Part shown: positions 26,152 to 35,328 of the stretch, one piece after another
Position numbering within the stretch: the stretch's first letter is position 1
How the letters are laid out: each line of letters begins with the position of its first letter
NCBI GenBank assembly: GCA_963763485.1
Contig: CAVXOW010000008.1
Coordinates: forward strand, 992,001 to 1,056,000
From: CAWCKS01 sp963763485
GTDB lineage: Bacteria; Pseudomonadota; Alphaproteobacteria; Rhizobiales; Xanthobacteraceae
Length of the DNA stretch: 64,000 bases
Reading direction: 5' to 3'
The notes under the pieces: model-generated
Told to the model about the DNA's origin: nothing
What the model saw: only the letters and a program-made list of their open reading frames with translations
Database searches by the model: none
Position numbers and translations under genes: made by a program

Positions 26152-27786
26152 TCATTCAAGCTCGAGAGACCGGTACCGCCCGTTTTCGTCAATAACCGTT
26201 CCCCAGACCTTGTGCGACGCCTGGTGTTCGGCACGGCCATAATTAAGCGGAGCGCCGAGGCCCAGATCGAGATTGTGCGTATTCTCAAAAGCGTCGACCA
26301 GGCTTTCAGTATCGAGCTGCGGACCTGTCCGTTTGAGTGCCTGGATCAGGATGTTGGCGGCAACGTATCCTTCAAGCGACACGTAATCCGGCGGCTCGCC
26401 CGGAAAATACTTGGCGAGCGCGTTCTTGTATTCGAGGACAGCGCTTGAATAGCCGCCAACCGCGGGCACCACTTGTGTCACGATGATGCCGCTGGCAAAG
26501 CGCGGTCCAAGCAGCATCAGTTCTTCGGCAAGCGCGGTGCTGCCGACGAAGGAGACGTTGGTGTAAATCAATCCCGGAACAAGATCTCGCGTCTTCTCGA
26601 TGAACTTAGCGGCGGCCCGGTAGGTTGCTACCATGACCACCGCTTTGATCGCGACCTTCTGCGCCTTTAGCTGATTGACCGCGTCGTCGACGTCCACCGT
26701 ATTTCGCTTGTAGTTCAGCCGAAGAATGGTGGCGTCGTTCAGGCCGAGCGACCGAAACGCCTTCGAGACGCCCGCGAACCCGGCATCACCATCGGAATCC
26801 TGCTGAGCGAAGACGGCGATTTGTCGGGGTTGTAGCCGGCGCAGCTTTATCAAATAGTGGACCGCGGCGGCAGTTTCCTCCGCATAGCTTGCGCGATAGT
26901 TGAGCACATAACGATCGGGGGGATCGTTGCGCAGGACATTTGCACCCGTGAACGCCCCGAAGAACAATGTCCGCCGCTCGAGCGCGTAGGGCACTGCCAC
27001 GGCTGCGGTTGGTGTTCCCACATTTCCAATAAAGCCGAAGACCTGATCCTTCTCGTAGAGCTGTTTTACGGCTTCCACGGTTCGCGTCGGCTCATAACCG
27101 TCGTCCGCCGAGATCAGCCGGAGCATCCTGCCCTCCACGCCGCCGGCGTCGTTGACCTGATTGAAAGCAGTATCGATCCCGAGTTTCATCTGCCGGCCGA
27201 GTTCCTTCGCGGGACCGGAAAACGGCGCAACAATTCCGAACCGGATTTCGTTCGCGGTGACGCCGCGCGCGGTGGAGGTCAGAGCAGGTCGCGGCGCGGG
27301 CGCCGTGGGTGCCGTCGCGGCAGCGGCTGACGACGGCCCGATCGTGCCGACAAGCGACGCCGACTTCCCGGCAAGTGATTGTTCGAGATCGGCAAGTTGG
27401 CGCCCCGCCGTTCTGCAATCGGTCCGGCCTGCCGACACGGCACCACGGCCATCTGCGACGTTGCGATCGAGCAGCTGCGAAAGTTCGTTGCGCTCGGCCT
27501 CGTTGGAGGCGGTTGTCCTGATCACCGTCTGGAACTTGTCTGCGATGAACCCTATTCGGGGGCGCGCGATGTCCGGGCACGCCAGCGCAGAACCAATGAC
27601 CTGTCCGACGCGGCCCGCCAGGTCGCGCACGATGTCCAAATTCTCGACAGGCGCTGCGCCGGCGGCGGTCGCGAGCAGAGCACCAAGAAATGCCGCGATC
27701 CAACGCGATCGCGAGTTCCACGCGGGGGTGATGTTGGATGTAGTAATGGGCCTCGTTGCTTCCACCGCGTATGCCATGTTGATCAT
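26152..27786 (-). CDS. Branched-chain amino-acid-type ABC substrate-binding protein, extended
   Basis: A 544-residue periplasmic protein. Residues 25-45 are a signal peptide (FLGALLATAAGAA). Residues 48-150 are an extra N-terminal region with four cysteines spaced through it and an Ala/Pro linker. From about residue 165 a type I periplasmic binding (LivJ/Peripla_BP_6) domain follows: IRFGIVAPFSGPAKELGRQM, GVEGRMLRLISADDGYEPTR and FGFIGNVGTPTAAVAVPYAL. No permease or ATPase genes are nearby. It overlaps the upstream anchor gene by four bases (ATGA at 27783-27786), so the two may form a receptor pair rather than a transporter. Confidence 0.88.
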   Translation of the reverse strand: MINMAYAVEATRPITTSNITPAWNSRSRWIAAFLGALLATAAGAAPVENLDIVRDLAGRVGQVIGSALACPDIARPRIGFIADKFQTVIRTTASNEAERNELSQLLDRNVADGRGAVSAGRTDCRTAGRQLADLEQSLAGKSASLVGTIGPSSAAAATAPTAPAPRPALTSTARGVTANEIRFGIVAPFSGPAKELGRQMKLGIDTAFNQVNDAGGVEGRMLRLISADDGYEPTRTVEAVKQLYEKDQVFGFIGNVGTPTAAVAVPYALERRTLFFGAFTGANVLRNDPPDRYVLNYRASYAEETAAAVHYLIKLRRLQPRQIAVFAQQDSDGDAGFAGVSKAFRSLGLNDATILRLNYKRNTVDVDDAVNQLKAQKVAIKAVVMVATYRAAAKFIEKTRDLVPGLIYTNVSFVGSTALAEELMLLGPRFASGIIVTQVVPAVGGYSSAVLEYKNALAKYFPGEPPDYVSLEGYVAANILIQALKRTGPQLDTESLVDAFENTHNLDLGLGAPLNYGRAEHQASHKVWGTVIDENGRYRSLELE

Positions 27787-28277
27787 TGAGATGTCTCGGC
27801 GGAACTGCTTTTTTGACGCCAGAGAATGAATTGCTGAAGCAGCTCTTCGGATTGCTCAGGCGTGACGGTTTGTGCGGCGCTTTGCTGTAACCGTGCGGCT
27901 TTCATCGACTGCACGGCTGCTGCAAAGGACGCGGCAGCGTTCGGCTCCTGGGAGCGATGGAGCATCCGAACAAAGAACAGCGCCGCAACGGCCAAAACGC
28001 CAATCGCCGCAGCCCCAAACAACACCTTGGGCCGATCCCACAGCGCTGAAGGCTTGTCCATAACCTCAGGCTCGAGTGGGCGGCGCAGCGATTGGTAGAA
28101 CGCGTTATCAAGCGCGATGTCGATTGAAGTGCGGCGCCCGGCGAGGCCGGGTTCTGATTCGGATTGCGCTTCGCCAAAAGTGGATTGCGGCGACCTTGGC
28201 CTTTCGCGCAATCGGCGGGGTGCATAGTAGAGTGGATCATGCGGGGTAGTTCGGTCTTGCTCACTCGAGGCACTCAT
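27783..28277 (-). CDS. Single-pass membrane protein of unknown function
   Basis: A 164-residue protein with one membrane helix (about residues 91-111, VLFGAAAIGVLAVAALFFVR) after a polar, Arg/Pro-rich cytoplasmic part, and a Gln-rich, probably periplasmic C-terminus (VQSMKAARLQQSAAQ). The ATG at 28277 follows AGGA at seven bases. Its stop overlaps the receptor start, so the proteins are likely made together and may interact in the periplasm. No known domain is recognised. Confidence 0.75.
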   Translation of the reverse strand: MSASSEQDRTTPHDPLYYAPRRLRERPRSPQSTFGEAQSESEPGLAGRRTSIDIALDNAFYQSLRRPLEPEVMDKPSALWDRPKVLFGAAAIGVLAVAALFFVRMLHRSQEPNAAASFAAAVQSMKAARLQQSAAQTVTPEQSEELLQQFILWRQKSSSAETSQ

Positions 28278-28694
28278 ACGCTGTTCCTGCGGTGCTTTGC
28301 GGTTGTGGATCGATTGCTCTTGCTGCTCCCGACAAGTGGAATGCAAAAGAGGGCGGCGCGCGGAAATCTCCGCGTCTCAATCGAGCCGCCATCATCGATC
28401 GGAAGGAGCGTGGGAGCGACCTTCCCGGTGCCGTTTACGGCAACAGCAGCAATCCACCGTCCCTCGAACGGAGGATGCCGCTCAATTTAAATCGGGTGTT
28501 ACGAAAACGTCTTCTTGGCACAAAGCGTCGTTTCGTTGCTATGCGCCGATTGTCGGCTATCGGGTGGCAACGCGGACTCTGCGCGGACATCGCATTTGGG
28601 TGGCGATTGGACCCATTGCGGACCTATCGAAATCGAAAAAGCACTTAACTTGGATGGAACTGAAGGGCTGAGACGGGCGCCACTGCGGCCTTAA
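28278..28694. other. Intergenic, no gene seen
   Basis: About 415 bases. Frames on the plus strand are open but have Arg/Ser-rich shadow composition. It should hold the promoter of the anchor/receptor operon. A segment around 28520-28610 (CGCCGATTGTCGGC and GCGGACTCTGCGCGGACATC) resembles the degraded intergenic repeats seen elsewhere in this stretch. Confidence 0.35.
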
Positions 28695-29915
28695 CTACGG
28701 AAGTCTTTTTGTCGCCGTAAAGGGATTGAACCCCCGTTCTGCAAGAGCAGCCCACGAAGCTGCGCCAAGATGTGGCAATCGGAAATAGAGTCGTGGCTTG
28801 GCCGGATCGGTATCCAACATGAACCCAGTCGGTAGCCCTCGGACACTTGTGGCATAGAACCCGCCATCCGGCGACCTCTGGGATTCGATTACAGCGACCA
28901 ACGATTTTGCCTCCCCGGTCCTGCCGAGCAATTCCAGCAAGAGAGCCATTTGGCCCGTCCCTTCGGTCCACACACCATCTCGGTCTTCACCGTAAGAAAA
29001 GCCCTTGTCGACACTCATTCGCTGTTCGGCGGTAGTAATTGCCGATGCAAATTTCTTGGCCGCTCCGGGGAGCGCCGTTAAGGGCCAGACTTGAGCATCC
29101 AGGGCCAAAATCGGATTGCGCGTGACGCCGTCTTCGGCGGTGCCTGCGGCGAAACAGGCGCATGCCGGATCCCACATCGTATCTACGAAGTGCTCAGCAG
29201 CTGTTGCCATATCACGCCAGCGCGAATCGCCTGTGCGGGTTGCAAGAAGGCCAAACGCGGCGGCGAGGTCAGTATTGTGTTCAGTCGATTTCCATGTCCG
29301 TACGTCGGGCGTCGGTTCGTGCCCAAAAGTACCGCCCGTGAAACCGCCAGTACCGCGCGTGTCGGCCCATTGCGCGACCCAGGTGCCAAGCCGTGCCGCA
29401 CCATCGCGGAACCGAGAGCTGGCGCTCACATCGTCAATCGACAGCAAAGCCAACATTGCCCATGCAACGTTGCCATTATCGCTGCCCACCTGATATCGAT
29501 CTTCTAACCACTTGTTCTGAGTATTGTCCCACCAACCCGGAAGTTTGGCGGAGCCACTCGCCACCACACCCGCGGCGTAAGCGTTCCGGAGCCGTCCATC
29601 ATGCCAGGTCCGGTCGTTATCGATGGCCCAGAGAATCGCCGCGCCGATCCGACATGCTTTGTCTCGCTCGCCGCAACCGACTAATGCGATGGCGGCCACC
29701 GCATTGTCATAAAGGTATGCGGCGCCATGGAGAGGCCCCGATTCCACGGTCGGATAGCTGGGCAAGAACAACGGCCCTGGCGGTGCCTTATCGATTAGAC
29801 CAGCGAGGTACCCGCATGCAGACGCTTCTGGTGTTGCTAAAGCCCGTAGCGGAGTGGCGGCCATAATGATTATGGAAGTCGCTACGATCCATACGAAGGT
29901 TTCTATTCGGGCCAC
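28695..29915 (-). CDS. Secreted six-hairpin-type protein (glycosidase-like)
   Basis: A 406-residue exported protein. The GTG at 29915 has GGAG eight bases upstream and opens a signal peptide (FVWIVATSIIIMAATPLRAL). The rest shows repeated helix-pair patterns: AAYLYDNAVAAIALVGCGER, GNVAWAMLALLSI, HNTDLAAAFGLLATRTGDSR and GTGQMALLLELLGRTGEAKS. Such alternation with W-A-M, E-G-T-G-Q and D-N-A blocks fits an (alpha/alpha)6 toroid as in several polysaccharide-active enzymes. Catalytic residues cannot be assigned. No partner genes for polysaccharide synthesis are adjacent. Confidence 0.65.
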   Translation of the reverse strand: MARIETFVWIVATSIIIMAATPLRALATPEASACGYLAGLIDKAPPGPLFLPSYPTVESGPLHGAAYLYDNAVAAIALVGCGERDKACRIGAAILWAIDNDRTWHDGRLRNAYAAGVVASGSAKLPGWWDNTQNKWLEDRYQVGSDNGNVAWAMLALLSIDDVSASSRFRDGAARLGTWVAQWADTRGTGGFTGGTFGHEPTPDVRTWKSTEHNTDLAAAFGLLATRTGDSRWRDMATAAEHFVDTMWDPACACFAAGTAEDGVTRNPILALDAQVWPLTALPGAAKKFASAITTAEQRMSVDKGFSYGEDRDGVWTEGTGQMALLLELLGRTGEAKSLVAVIESQRSPDGGFYATSVRGLPTGFMLDTDPAKPRLYFRLPHLGAASWAALAERGFNPFTATKRLP

Positions 29916-30060
29916 TTGCTGTTCTCCGGGGTGGACGATGATCCTATATACCCATCGGCGATGCCTGGAAGTGGGCACTTAACGGACACGGCGCGATGTC
30001 CGACTCGAGTCCGTTATGCGCACCAAAGCGGACGTCGTCGACCACTCCAAATTTTTGGGC

Positions 30061-31260
30061 TCAGATCTGGTTTGCGGCTGCTGTGAGCGGCTTCTGGAAC
30101 AGGCACGCGATGACGCCGAGCACCAGCACCGCCGCCGACATGTTGAGCGCGTAAGCCAGGCTGCCCATCGCGTCGGTGATCGCGCCGGTCGCGATCGGGC
30201 CAAGGATTTGCCCGAGCCCGAATGCAATCGTCATCACCGCGATCGCTTTCGGCCAGGCTTCGCGCGGATAGTTCAGCCGCGCGAACGCCGTGGTCGACGA
30301 CACCACCGCAAAGAACGCATTGCCGAACACCAGTGCCGAGATCGCCAGCACGGTCGGCGATGTTCCCGCAAGCGGGATCAGCGCGCCGATCGCGGTGATG
30401 CCGATCATGAGCGCGGTCACCGCGCCGCCGCGGCCGCGCGCCATCAGGCGGCCCCACACCCATGGCTGCGCGATGGCGCCGATGCCGATGCAGGTCCAGA
30501 ACGCGCTTTGCGCCAGCGCGCCGCCGCCGGCGTCGCGGACGAATGCGATCATGAAGGTCATGTAGGCGATATAGCCTGCGCCGAACAGAAAATAGCCGGC
30601 GAGGTAGGGCAGCGCCGGCATGATGGCGACCTCGGCCGGCTTCGTCTGCGCCGGCATCTCGGGCTCGTCGATCCTGCTGAGACCGAGCATTGCCGTCAGC
30701 ACCGCTGAGATGACGGCAAGCCAGGACCAGACAATCCACCATGATCCGCGTCCGTAGGACTGCAGAAGGAATGGCGCGACGAAGCCCGAGATCAGTAGTC
30801 CGATCGCCGGGCCGACATAGAACAGGCTTTGATAGAAGCTGGCGCGATCGCGCTGCGACAGGGCAATGTTGGTGGCGAGCGCGCCGCCGCCGACAAAGGC
30901 GACGGCCGCGGCGATGCCGGACAGCAGCCGCGCGCCGCTGAAGATGACGAAGTCGGCCGAGATTGCCGAGATCACGAGCGACACGACGCAGGCGAGCGCG
31001 CCGATCCACACCGAGTTGAACAGCCCGAAGCGGCGGATGAACGCGCTGGCGCCGAGCGCGCCGACGAGGTAGCCGGCGGCATTGATCGTGTTCATGAAAC
31101 CCGCGGTCGAATACGACCAGCCGAGGCTGTCGCGCATATCAGGCAGCACCAGCGAATAGGCAAAGCGGCAGATGCCGAGCCCGACCGCCGGCGCAATGCC
31201 GAGGGTGAGAATGAACCGCGCCGGATGCGCGTAGGCCGGCTGCGATGGGGCGGGGGACAC
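30061..31260 (-). CDS. YbfB/YjiJ family MFS transporter
   Basis: A 399-residue major facilitator with twelve predicted helices. The N-terminus FILTLGIAPAVGLGICRFAY and MRDSLGWSYSTAGFMNTINA are characteristic of the YbfB/YjiJ group. The GTG at 31260 has GGAG eight bases upstream; an in-frame ATG at 31362 would add an atypical hydrophilic leader. Substrate is unknown. It is divergent from leuB, separated by a repeat pair. Confidence 0.88.
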   Translation of the reverse strand: MSPAPSQPAYAHPARFILTLGIAPAVGLGICRFAYSLVLPDMRDSLGWSYSTAGFMNTINAAGYLVGALGASAFIRRFGLFNSVWIGALACVVSLVISAISADFVIFSGARLLSGIAAAVAFVGGGALATNIALSQRDRASFYQSLFYVGPAIGLLISGFVAPFLLQSYGRGSWWIVWSWLAVISAVLTAMLGLSRIDEPEMPAQTKPAEVAIMPALPYLAGYFLFGAGYIAYMTFMIAFVRDAGGGALAQSAFWTCIGIGAIAQPWVWGRLMARGRGGAVTALMIGITAIGALIPLAGTSPTVLAISALVFGNAFFAVVSSTTAFARLNYPREAWPKAIAVMTIAFGLGQILGPIATGAITDAMGSLAYALNMSAAVLVLGVIACLFQKPLTAAANQI

Positions 31261-31420
31261 GTGGGAGACTCCGAGGGCTTTGCGAAGCGTCTTGTCGCAG
31301 ACGCGTGGCGTCGGACACCACAGCGCCAGCGCATAACGGACTTGCGGCGGCAACGCATTCATTGGGCAGTCTCTTGCCAAGGCGCTCCGTCCGCTCTAGC
31401 AATCCGCCGGTTTCCTAGTC

Positions 31421-31506
31421 CGTCATGCCCGGCCTTGTGCCGGGCATCCACGTCTTGGCGATTGAACAAAAACGTGGATGGCCGGAACGAGTCCGGCCAT
31501 GACGAC
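31421..31506 (+). repeat. Paired GC-palindrome repeat
   Basis: Two palindromes in tandem, ATGCCCGGC/GCCGGGCAT (31425-31447) and ATGGCCGGA/TCCGGCCAT (31478-31500), lie in an overall inverted arrangement with CGTCATG at the left and CATGACG at the right. They also contain CCACGTCTT and AACGTGG words. This is a typical multi-copy intergenic element of Bradyrhizobium-like genomes. It sits just upstream of leuB. Confidence 0.75.
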
Positions 31507-31527
31507 AACGATAGAGGCTCTTGAATC

Positions 31528-32637
31528 ATGCCCACGCAAAAGCTGCTTCTCCTGCCCGGCGACGGCATCGGCCCGGAAGTGATGGCCGAGGTCAAACTGA
31601 CCATCGACTGGATCAACAGCAAGGGTCTCGCGTCATTCGAGACCGAACAGGGTTTGGTCGGCGGCTCGGCTTACGACGCGCACAAGGTCGCGGTGACCGA
31701 TGCCACCGTGAAGCTCGCCGGTGAAGCCGATGCCGTGCTGTTCGGCGCGGTCGGGGGGCCGAAGTGGGACAGCGTGCCCTACGACGTGCGACCCGAAGCC
31801 GGCCTGTTGCGGCTACGCAAGGATCTCGGCCTGTTCGCCAACCTGCGCCCGGCGATCTGCTATCCCGCGCTCGCGGAATCCTCGAGCCTGAAGCGCGAGG
31901 TGGTCGAAGGCCTCGACATCATGATCGTGCGCGAGCTCACCGGCGGCGTCTATTTCGGCGAGCCGAAGACCATCACCGACCTCGGCAACGGCCAGAAGCG
32001 CGCCATCGACACGCAGGTCTACGACACCTACGAGATCGAGCGCATTGCGCGTGTTGCGTTCGATCTCGCCCGCAAGCGGCGCAACAAGGTGACCTCGATG
32101 GAGAAGCGCAACGTCATGAAGACGGGCGTGCTCTGGAACGAGGTCGTCACGCAGGTGCATCAGCGGTCGTACAAGGACGTCCAGCTCGAGCATGTCCTGG
32201 CGGATGCCGGTGGCATGCAGCTCGTGCGCTGGCCAAAGCAGTTCGACGTCATCGTCACCGACAATTTGTTCGGCGACATGCTGAGCGACGTCGCGGCGAT
32301 GTTGACCGGCTCGCTCGGCATGCTGCCGTCGGCCTCGCTCGGCGACATCGACGCCAGGACAAAGAAGAGCAAGTCGCTGTACGAGCCGGTGCACGGCTCG
32401 GCGCCCGACATCGCCGGGACGGGCGCAGCCAACCCGATCGCGATGATCGCGTCATTTGCCATGGCGCTGCGCTACTCGCTCGATCACGCCAAGCTCGCCG
32501 ATCAGATCGAGGCGGCGATCGCGGCGGTGCTGGCCAAGGGTCTGCGCACCGCCGACATCAAGTCGGAGGGCACAACGGTGATCAGCACATCGGCCATGGG
32601 TAAAGCGATCCGCGACGAGCTCGCCAAGGCGATGTGA
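31528..32637 (+). CDS. leuB: 3-isopropylmalate dehydrogenase
   Basis: A 369-residue enzyme that oxidatively decarboxylates 3-isopropylmalate in leucine biosynthesis using NAD and a divalent metal. Landmarks are LLLPGDGIGPEVMAEV, VGGPKWDSVPYDVRPEAGLL, LRPAICYPALAESSSLK, IVRELTGGVYFGEP, IVTDNLFGDMLSDVAAML and the NAD-binding VHGSAPDIAGTGAANPIAMI. Length and motifs are intact. leuD lies 7 kb and leuC 29 kb away, so the pathway genes are scattered, not an operon. Confidence 0.98.
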   Translation: MPTQKLLLLPGDGIGPEVMAEVKLTIDWINSKGLASFETEQGLVGGSAYDAHKVAVTDATVKLAGEADAVLFGAVGGPKWDSVPYDVRPEAGLLRLRKDLGLFANLRPAICYPALAESSSLKREVVEGLDIMIVRELTGGVYFGEPKTITDLGNGQKRAIDTQVYDTYEIERIARVAFDLARKRRNKVTSMEKRNVMKTGVLWNEVVTQVHQRSYKDVQLEHVLADAGGMQLVRWPKQFDVIVTDNLFGDMLSDVAAMLTGSLGMLPSASLGDIDARTKKSKSLYEPVHGSAPDIAGTGAANPIAMIASFAMALRYSLDHAKLADQIEAAIAAVLAKGLRTADIKSEGTTVISTSAMGKAIRDELAKAM

Positions 32638-32660
32638 GCGGATCGAGCGATCGCCCTTGA

Positions 32661-32746
32661 TCCGTCATCCTGAGGTGCCCGCGCATCGAAACGCGTGCCG
32701 TGAACTCGGCGGGTGTGTGCGAGAGCTCGCACCTCAGGATGACGGA
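32661..32746. repeat. Long inverted repeat / likely bidirectional terminator
   Basis: TCCGTCATCCTGAGGTGC (32661-32678) and its exact inverse GCACCTCAGGATGACGGA (32729-32746) flank a 50-base spacer. The same CGTCATCCTGAGGTGC word occurs at 53471. It lies between convergent genes, where the cruciform could terminate both. Confidence 0.75.
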
Positions 32747-32767
32747 ACTGATACTGTCGCTATCGCC

Positions 32768-33185
32768 TCACCACCCCACCCGATACGGGTCGGGCGCTTC
32801 GAACCGGCCGAGCAATGGCCAGTTCGGATTCTGGAAGCCGGCCGGCGCGCCGGGGCCGTTGATCGTGTTGATGCCGTACTGGAGGTTGCCTGGCGGCATC
32901 ACGTAGTCGAGGTAGTGGCGGTCGCCGGGCTTCACCTCGACGCCGGCGTCAAGCCACGAACGCTTCGTGATGTAGATGCGCGTGCGCGGTCCGGACTGGT
33001 AGGAGACGTTCGGACCGGTGTTACGGCGGGCGAATGCCGGCGGGTTGCTTTCCGGACCGTAGGACATGCTGTCCTGGCGCCGTTGCGCCTGGGCCAGCGA
33101 CGCCGTCAGCGCGATCGAAACGGTCAGTGCGAGACACGATGCGGTCGCCCAGCGCCTGGGAGCCGCCAAATTTCCTCGAATTCAT
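32768..33185 (-). CDS. Small secreted protein, probable N-terminal frameshift
   Basis: The ATG at 33185 (AGAGGA upstream) opens MNSRK, and the rest of the protein follows one base out of frame from a TTG at 33169: a signal peptide (ASCLALTVSIALTASLAQAQ) and about 105 mature residues with GDRHYLDYVMPPGNLQYGIN. The total span is 418 bases (3n+1), so one extra base in the AAATTTGG tract explains both. The alternative is a genuine TTG start, with GAGG four bases upstream. No family is recognised. It is periplasmic by prediction. Confidence 0.65.
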
Positions 33186-33328
33186 CGTGTCCTCTCAGTG
33201 AGTTGTGCGTCGCTGTCCAATCTACGGACTGGTTCCCGTGGCGACAAGGCCAATTGCGCCACACCTCGTGAGAATAATGGCATCGGGTGATGTCCCGTTC
33301 CCGGCCGCATCGAGCGGCCGCGACGCGG

Positions 33329-34153
33329 CTAATTGGTGGCGACTGTGCCGCGCAGCTCCGGCTCGTCGATCGTGTTGAGCCAGCTTTCGCTCGTGAATGC
33401 GGCGCTGCTGCAGTCGGCCTGCCGCTTCAACTCGGACCGCGCGAACAAATCGGCGAGTTTTGGGTCGCTGCCCGCCGCCAGCAGGTTGAGCCGGTTCAGC
33501 AGGCAGGCGACCGCCTGCCTCCCGTTCGGCCGTGCGGACCCGCCGCAGGTCCAGCCGCTGATCTGCACCTGCGGATCATCAAAGCTGCGCGCAAACCCGG
33601 TGCACTTTGAGAACTTGCCCGCCGCCTGCGTCGAGAACGCGACCAGCGCCACCGGCCCGAACTTGCTGTCGATGACGCCGTCGGCCTGCACGTCGCGCAC
33701 GTTCCACAGCGCGGTGCGTCCGCCGATCTCGAGCGAGGCTGGCGCGAACCCGGGCAATTCCGCGCCGGGCCGGTACACCTCGATTTCGGCCCACGGCATC
33801 GCCATTCCGGAATTGGACCATTTCAGCACGTCCTTGCGGCCGCCTTCGGGGTGGCGCAGAATCTCGTAAGTCGCTGTTTTATTGCCGAGATCGGGCGATG
33901 GCGCGGCAAAGGCCGGAATCGCCCGCTCGACCGGACGCCACGCCGACTGGCGCAGCGACAGCCGCGGACCAAGATCGATGTCGTCTTGCAGCCGCGTTGC
34001 GATGTCGGTTGCGAGCAGCGCGAGCACGGCGACGCCGCAAAGGTAGGCCATCATCCGCATGGTGGTCGCGCGGAACTCATCGGCGAGATTGGTCAGGGTC
34101 GCGATCAGTTTTGGCTCGCGGAGGGTTGCGCGGTTGACGTCGGCGGACGACAT
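33329..34153 (-). CDS. Membrane-anchored protein of unknown function
   Basis: A 274-residue protein with one helix near residues 34-52 (MMAYLCGVAVLALLATDIAT) and a periplasmic remainder. Cysteines in KCTGFARSF and SGWTCGGSARPNGRQAVACL could form disulphides. It resembles conserved rhizobial hypothetical proteins in overall layout, but I do not recognise a domain. The ATG at 34153 is chosen because the preceding 13 in-frame residues are non-polar and atypical. It is divergent from asd. Confidence 0.7.
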   Translation of the reverse strand: MSSADVNRATLREPKLIATLTNLADEFRATTMRMMAYLCGVAVLALLATDIATRLQDDIDLGPRLSLRQSAWRPVERAIPAFAAPSPDLGNKTATYEILRHPEGGRKDVLKWSNSGMAMPWAEIEVYRPGAELPGFAPASLEIGGRTALWNVRDVQADGVIDSKFGPVALVAFSTQAAGKFSKCTGFARSFDDPQVQISGWTCGGSARPNGRQAVACLLNRLNLLAAGSDPKLADLFARSELKRQADCSSAAFTSESWLNTIDEPELRGTVATN

Positions 34154-34284
34154 GGTGAGGAAGAGCTGGCAAGGAAGAGCTGGCGGCGACAACGTTGTGT
34201 TAAGCGTCTTTCTCGCATAGAAGCGCGCACGCTTTTGTTATCTGCGCGCGCGGCTCGCGACGGTTTTTCGCAGGAGAGTGAACA

Positions 34285-35319
34285 ATGGGTTACAAGGTTG
34301 CGGTGGTCGGAGCGACCGGCAATGTCGGCCGGGAAATGCTCGACATCCTGGCCGAACGCCGCTTTCCCGCGGACGAGGTCGTTGCAATCGCGTCCCGGCG
34401 CAGCCAGGGCGTCGAAGTCTCCTTCGGCGACAAGACCCTGAAAGTGAAGGCGCTGGAGAATTACGACTTCTCCGACATCGACATCTGCCTGATGTCGGCG
34501 GGCGGCGCGGTGTCGAAGGAATGGTCGCCGAAGATCGCCGCCAAGGGCGCGGTCGTGATCGACAACTCATCGGCGTGGCGGATGGACCCGGATGTGCCGC
34601 TGGTGGTGCCGGAAGTGAATGCCGACGCGGTCAAGGGCTTCACCAAGAAGGGCATCATCGCCAATCCGAACTGCTCGACCGCGCAGCTCGTCGTTGCGCT
34701 GAAGCCGCTGCACGATCACGCGACGATCAAGCGCGTCGTGGTCTCGACCTATCAATCGGTGTCGGGCGCCGGCAAGGACGGGATGGACGAACTGTTCGCC
34801 CAGACCAAGGCCGTCTACACCACCGGCGACATCGAGGCCAAGAAATTCCCGCGCCGCATCGCCTTCAATCTCATTCCGCACATCGATGTCTTCATGGAGG
34901 ATGGCTACACCAAGGAAGAGTGGAAGATGATGATGGAGACGAAGAAGATCCTCGATCCCGCCATCAGGCTGACCGCAACCTGCGTGCGCGTGCCGGTGTT
35001 CATCAGCCACTCCGAGGCCGTCAACATCGAGTTTGCGGACCCGATCTCGGCAGACGAAGCGCGCAACATCCTGCGCAACGCGCCGGGCTGCATCGTCATC
35101 GACAAGCACGAAGATGGCGGCTACGCCACGCCTTACGAAGTGGCGGGCGAGGACGCGACCTACATCAGCCGTATCCGCGAGGATGCCACGGTCGAGAACG
35201 GCCTTGCGATGTGGGTGGTGTCGGACAACCTGCGCAAAGGCGCCGCGCTCAACGCCGTGCAGATCGCCGAGTGCCTGGACACCCGCAAACTGATCAGCGC
35301 CAAGAAGAAGGCGGCCTGA
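34285..35319 (+). CDS. asd: Aspartate-semialdehyde dehydrogenase
   Basis: A 344-residue enzyme reducing aspartyl phosphate to aspartate semialdehyde with NADPH, the branch point for lysine, methionine, threonine and diaminopimelate. Landmarks are VAVVGATGNVGREML, FSDIDICLMSAGGAVSKEW, the active-site Cys of IANPNCSTAQLV, STYQSVSGAGKDGM, and RVPVFISHSEAVNIEF containing the His base. Start and length are normal. The carbonic anhydrase gene is convergent, nine bases away. Confidence 0.98.
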   Translation: MGYKVAVVGATGNVGREMLDILAERRFPADEVVAIASRRSQGVEVSFGDKTLKVKALENYDFSDIDICLMSAGGAVSKEWSPKIAAKGAVVIDNSSAWRMDPDVPLVVPEVNADAVKGFTKKGIIANPNCSTAQLVVALKPLHDHATIKRVVVSTYQSVSGAGKDGMDELFAQTKAVYTTGDIEAKKFPRRIAFNLIPHIDVFMEDGYTKEEWKMMMETKKILDPAIRLTATCVRVPVFISHSEAVNIEFADPISADEARNILRNAPGCIVIDKHEDGGYATPYEVAGEDATYISRIREDATVENGLAMWVVSDNLRKGAALNAVQIAECLDTRKLISAKKKAA

Positions 35320-35328
35320 CGGCGGCCA

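Noticed and set aside
25770..26288. 172-codon minus-strand frame
   Set aside because: Overlaps the hydrolase remnant and the 3' end of the receptor gene in other frames that have real homology.
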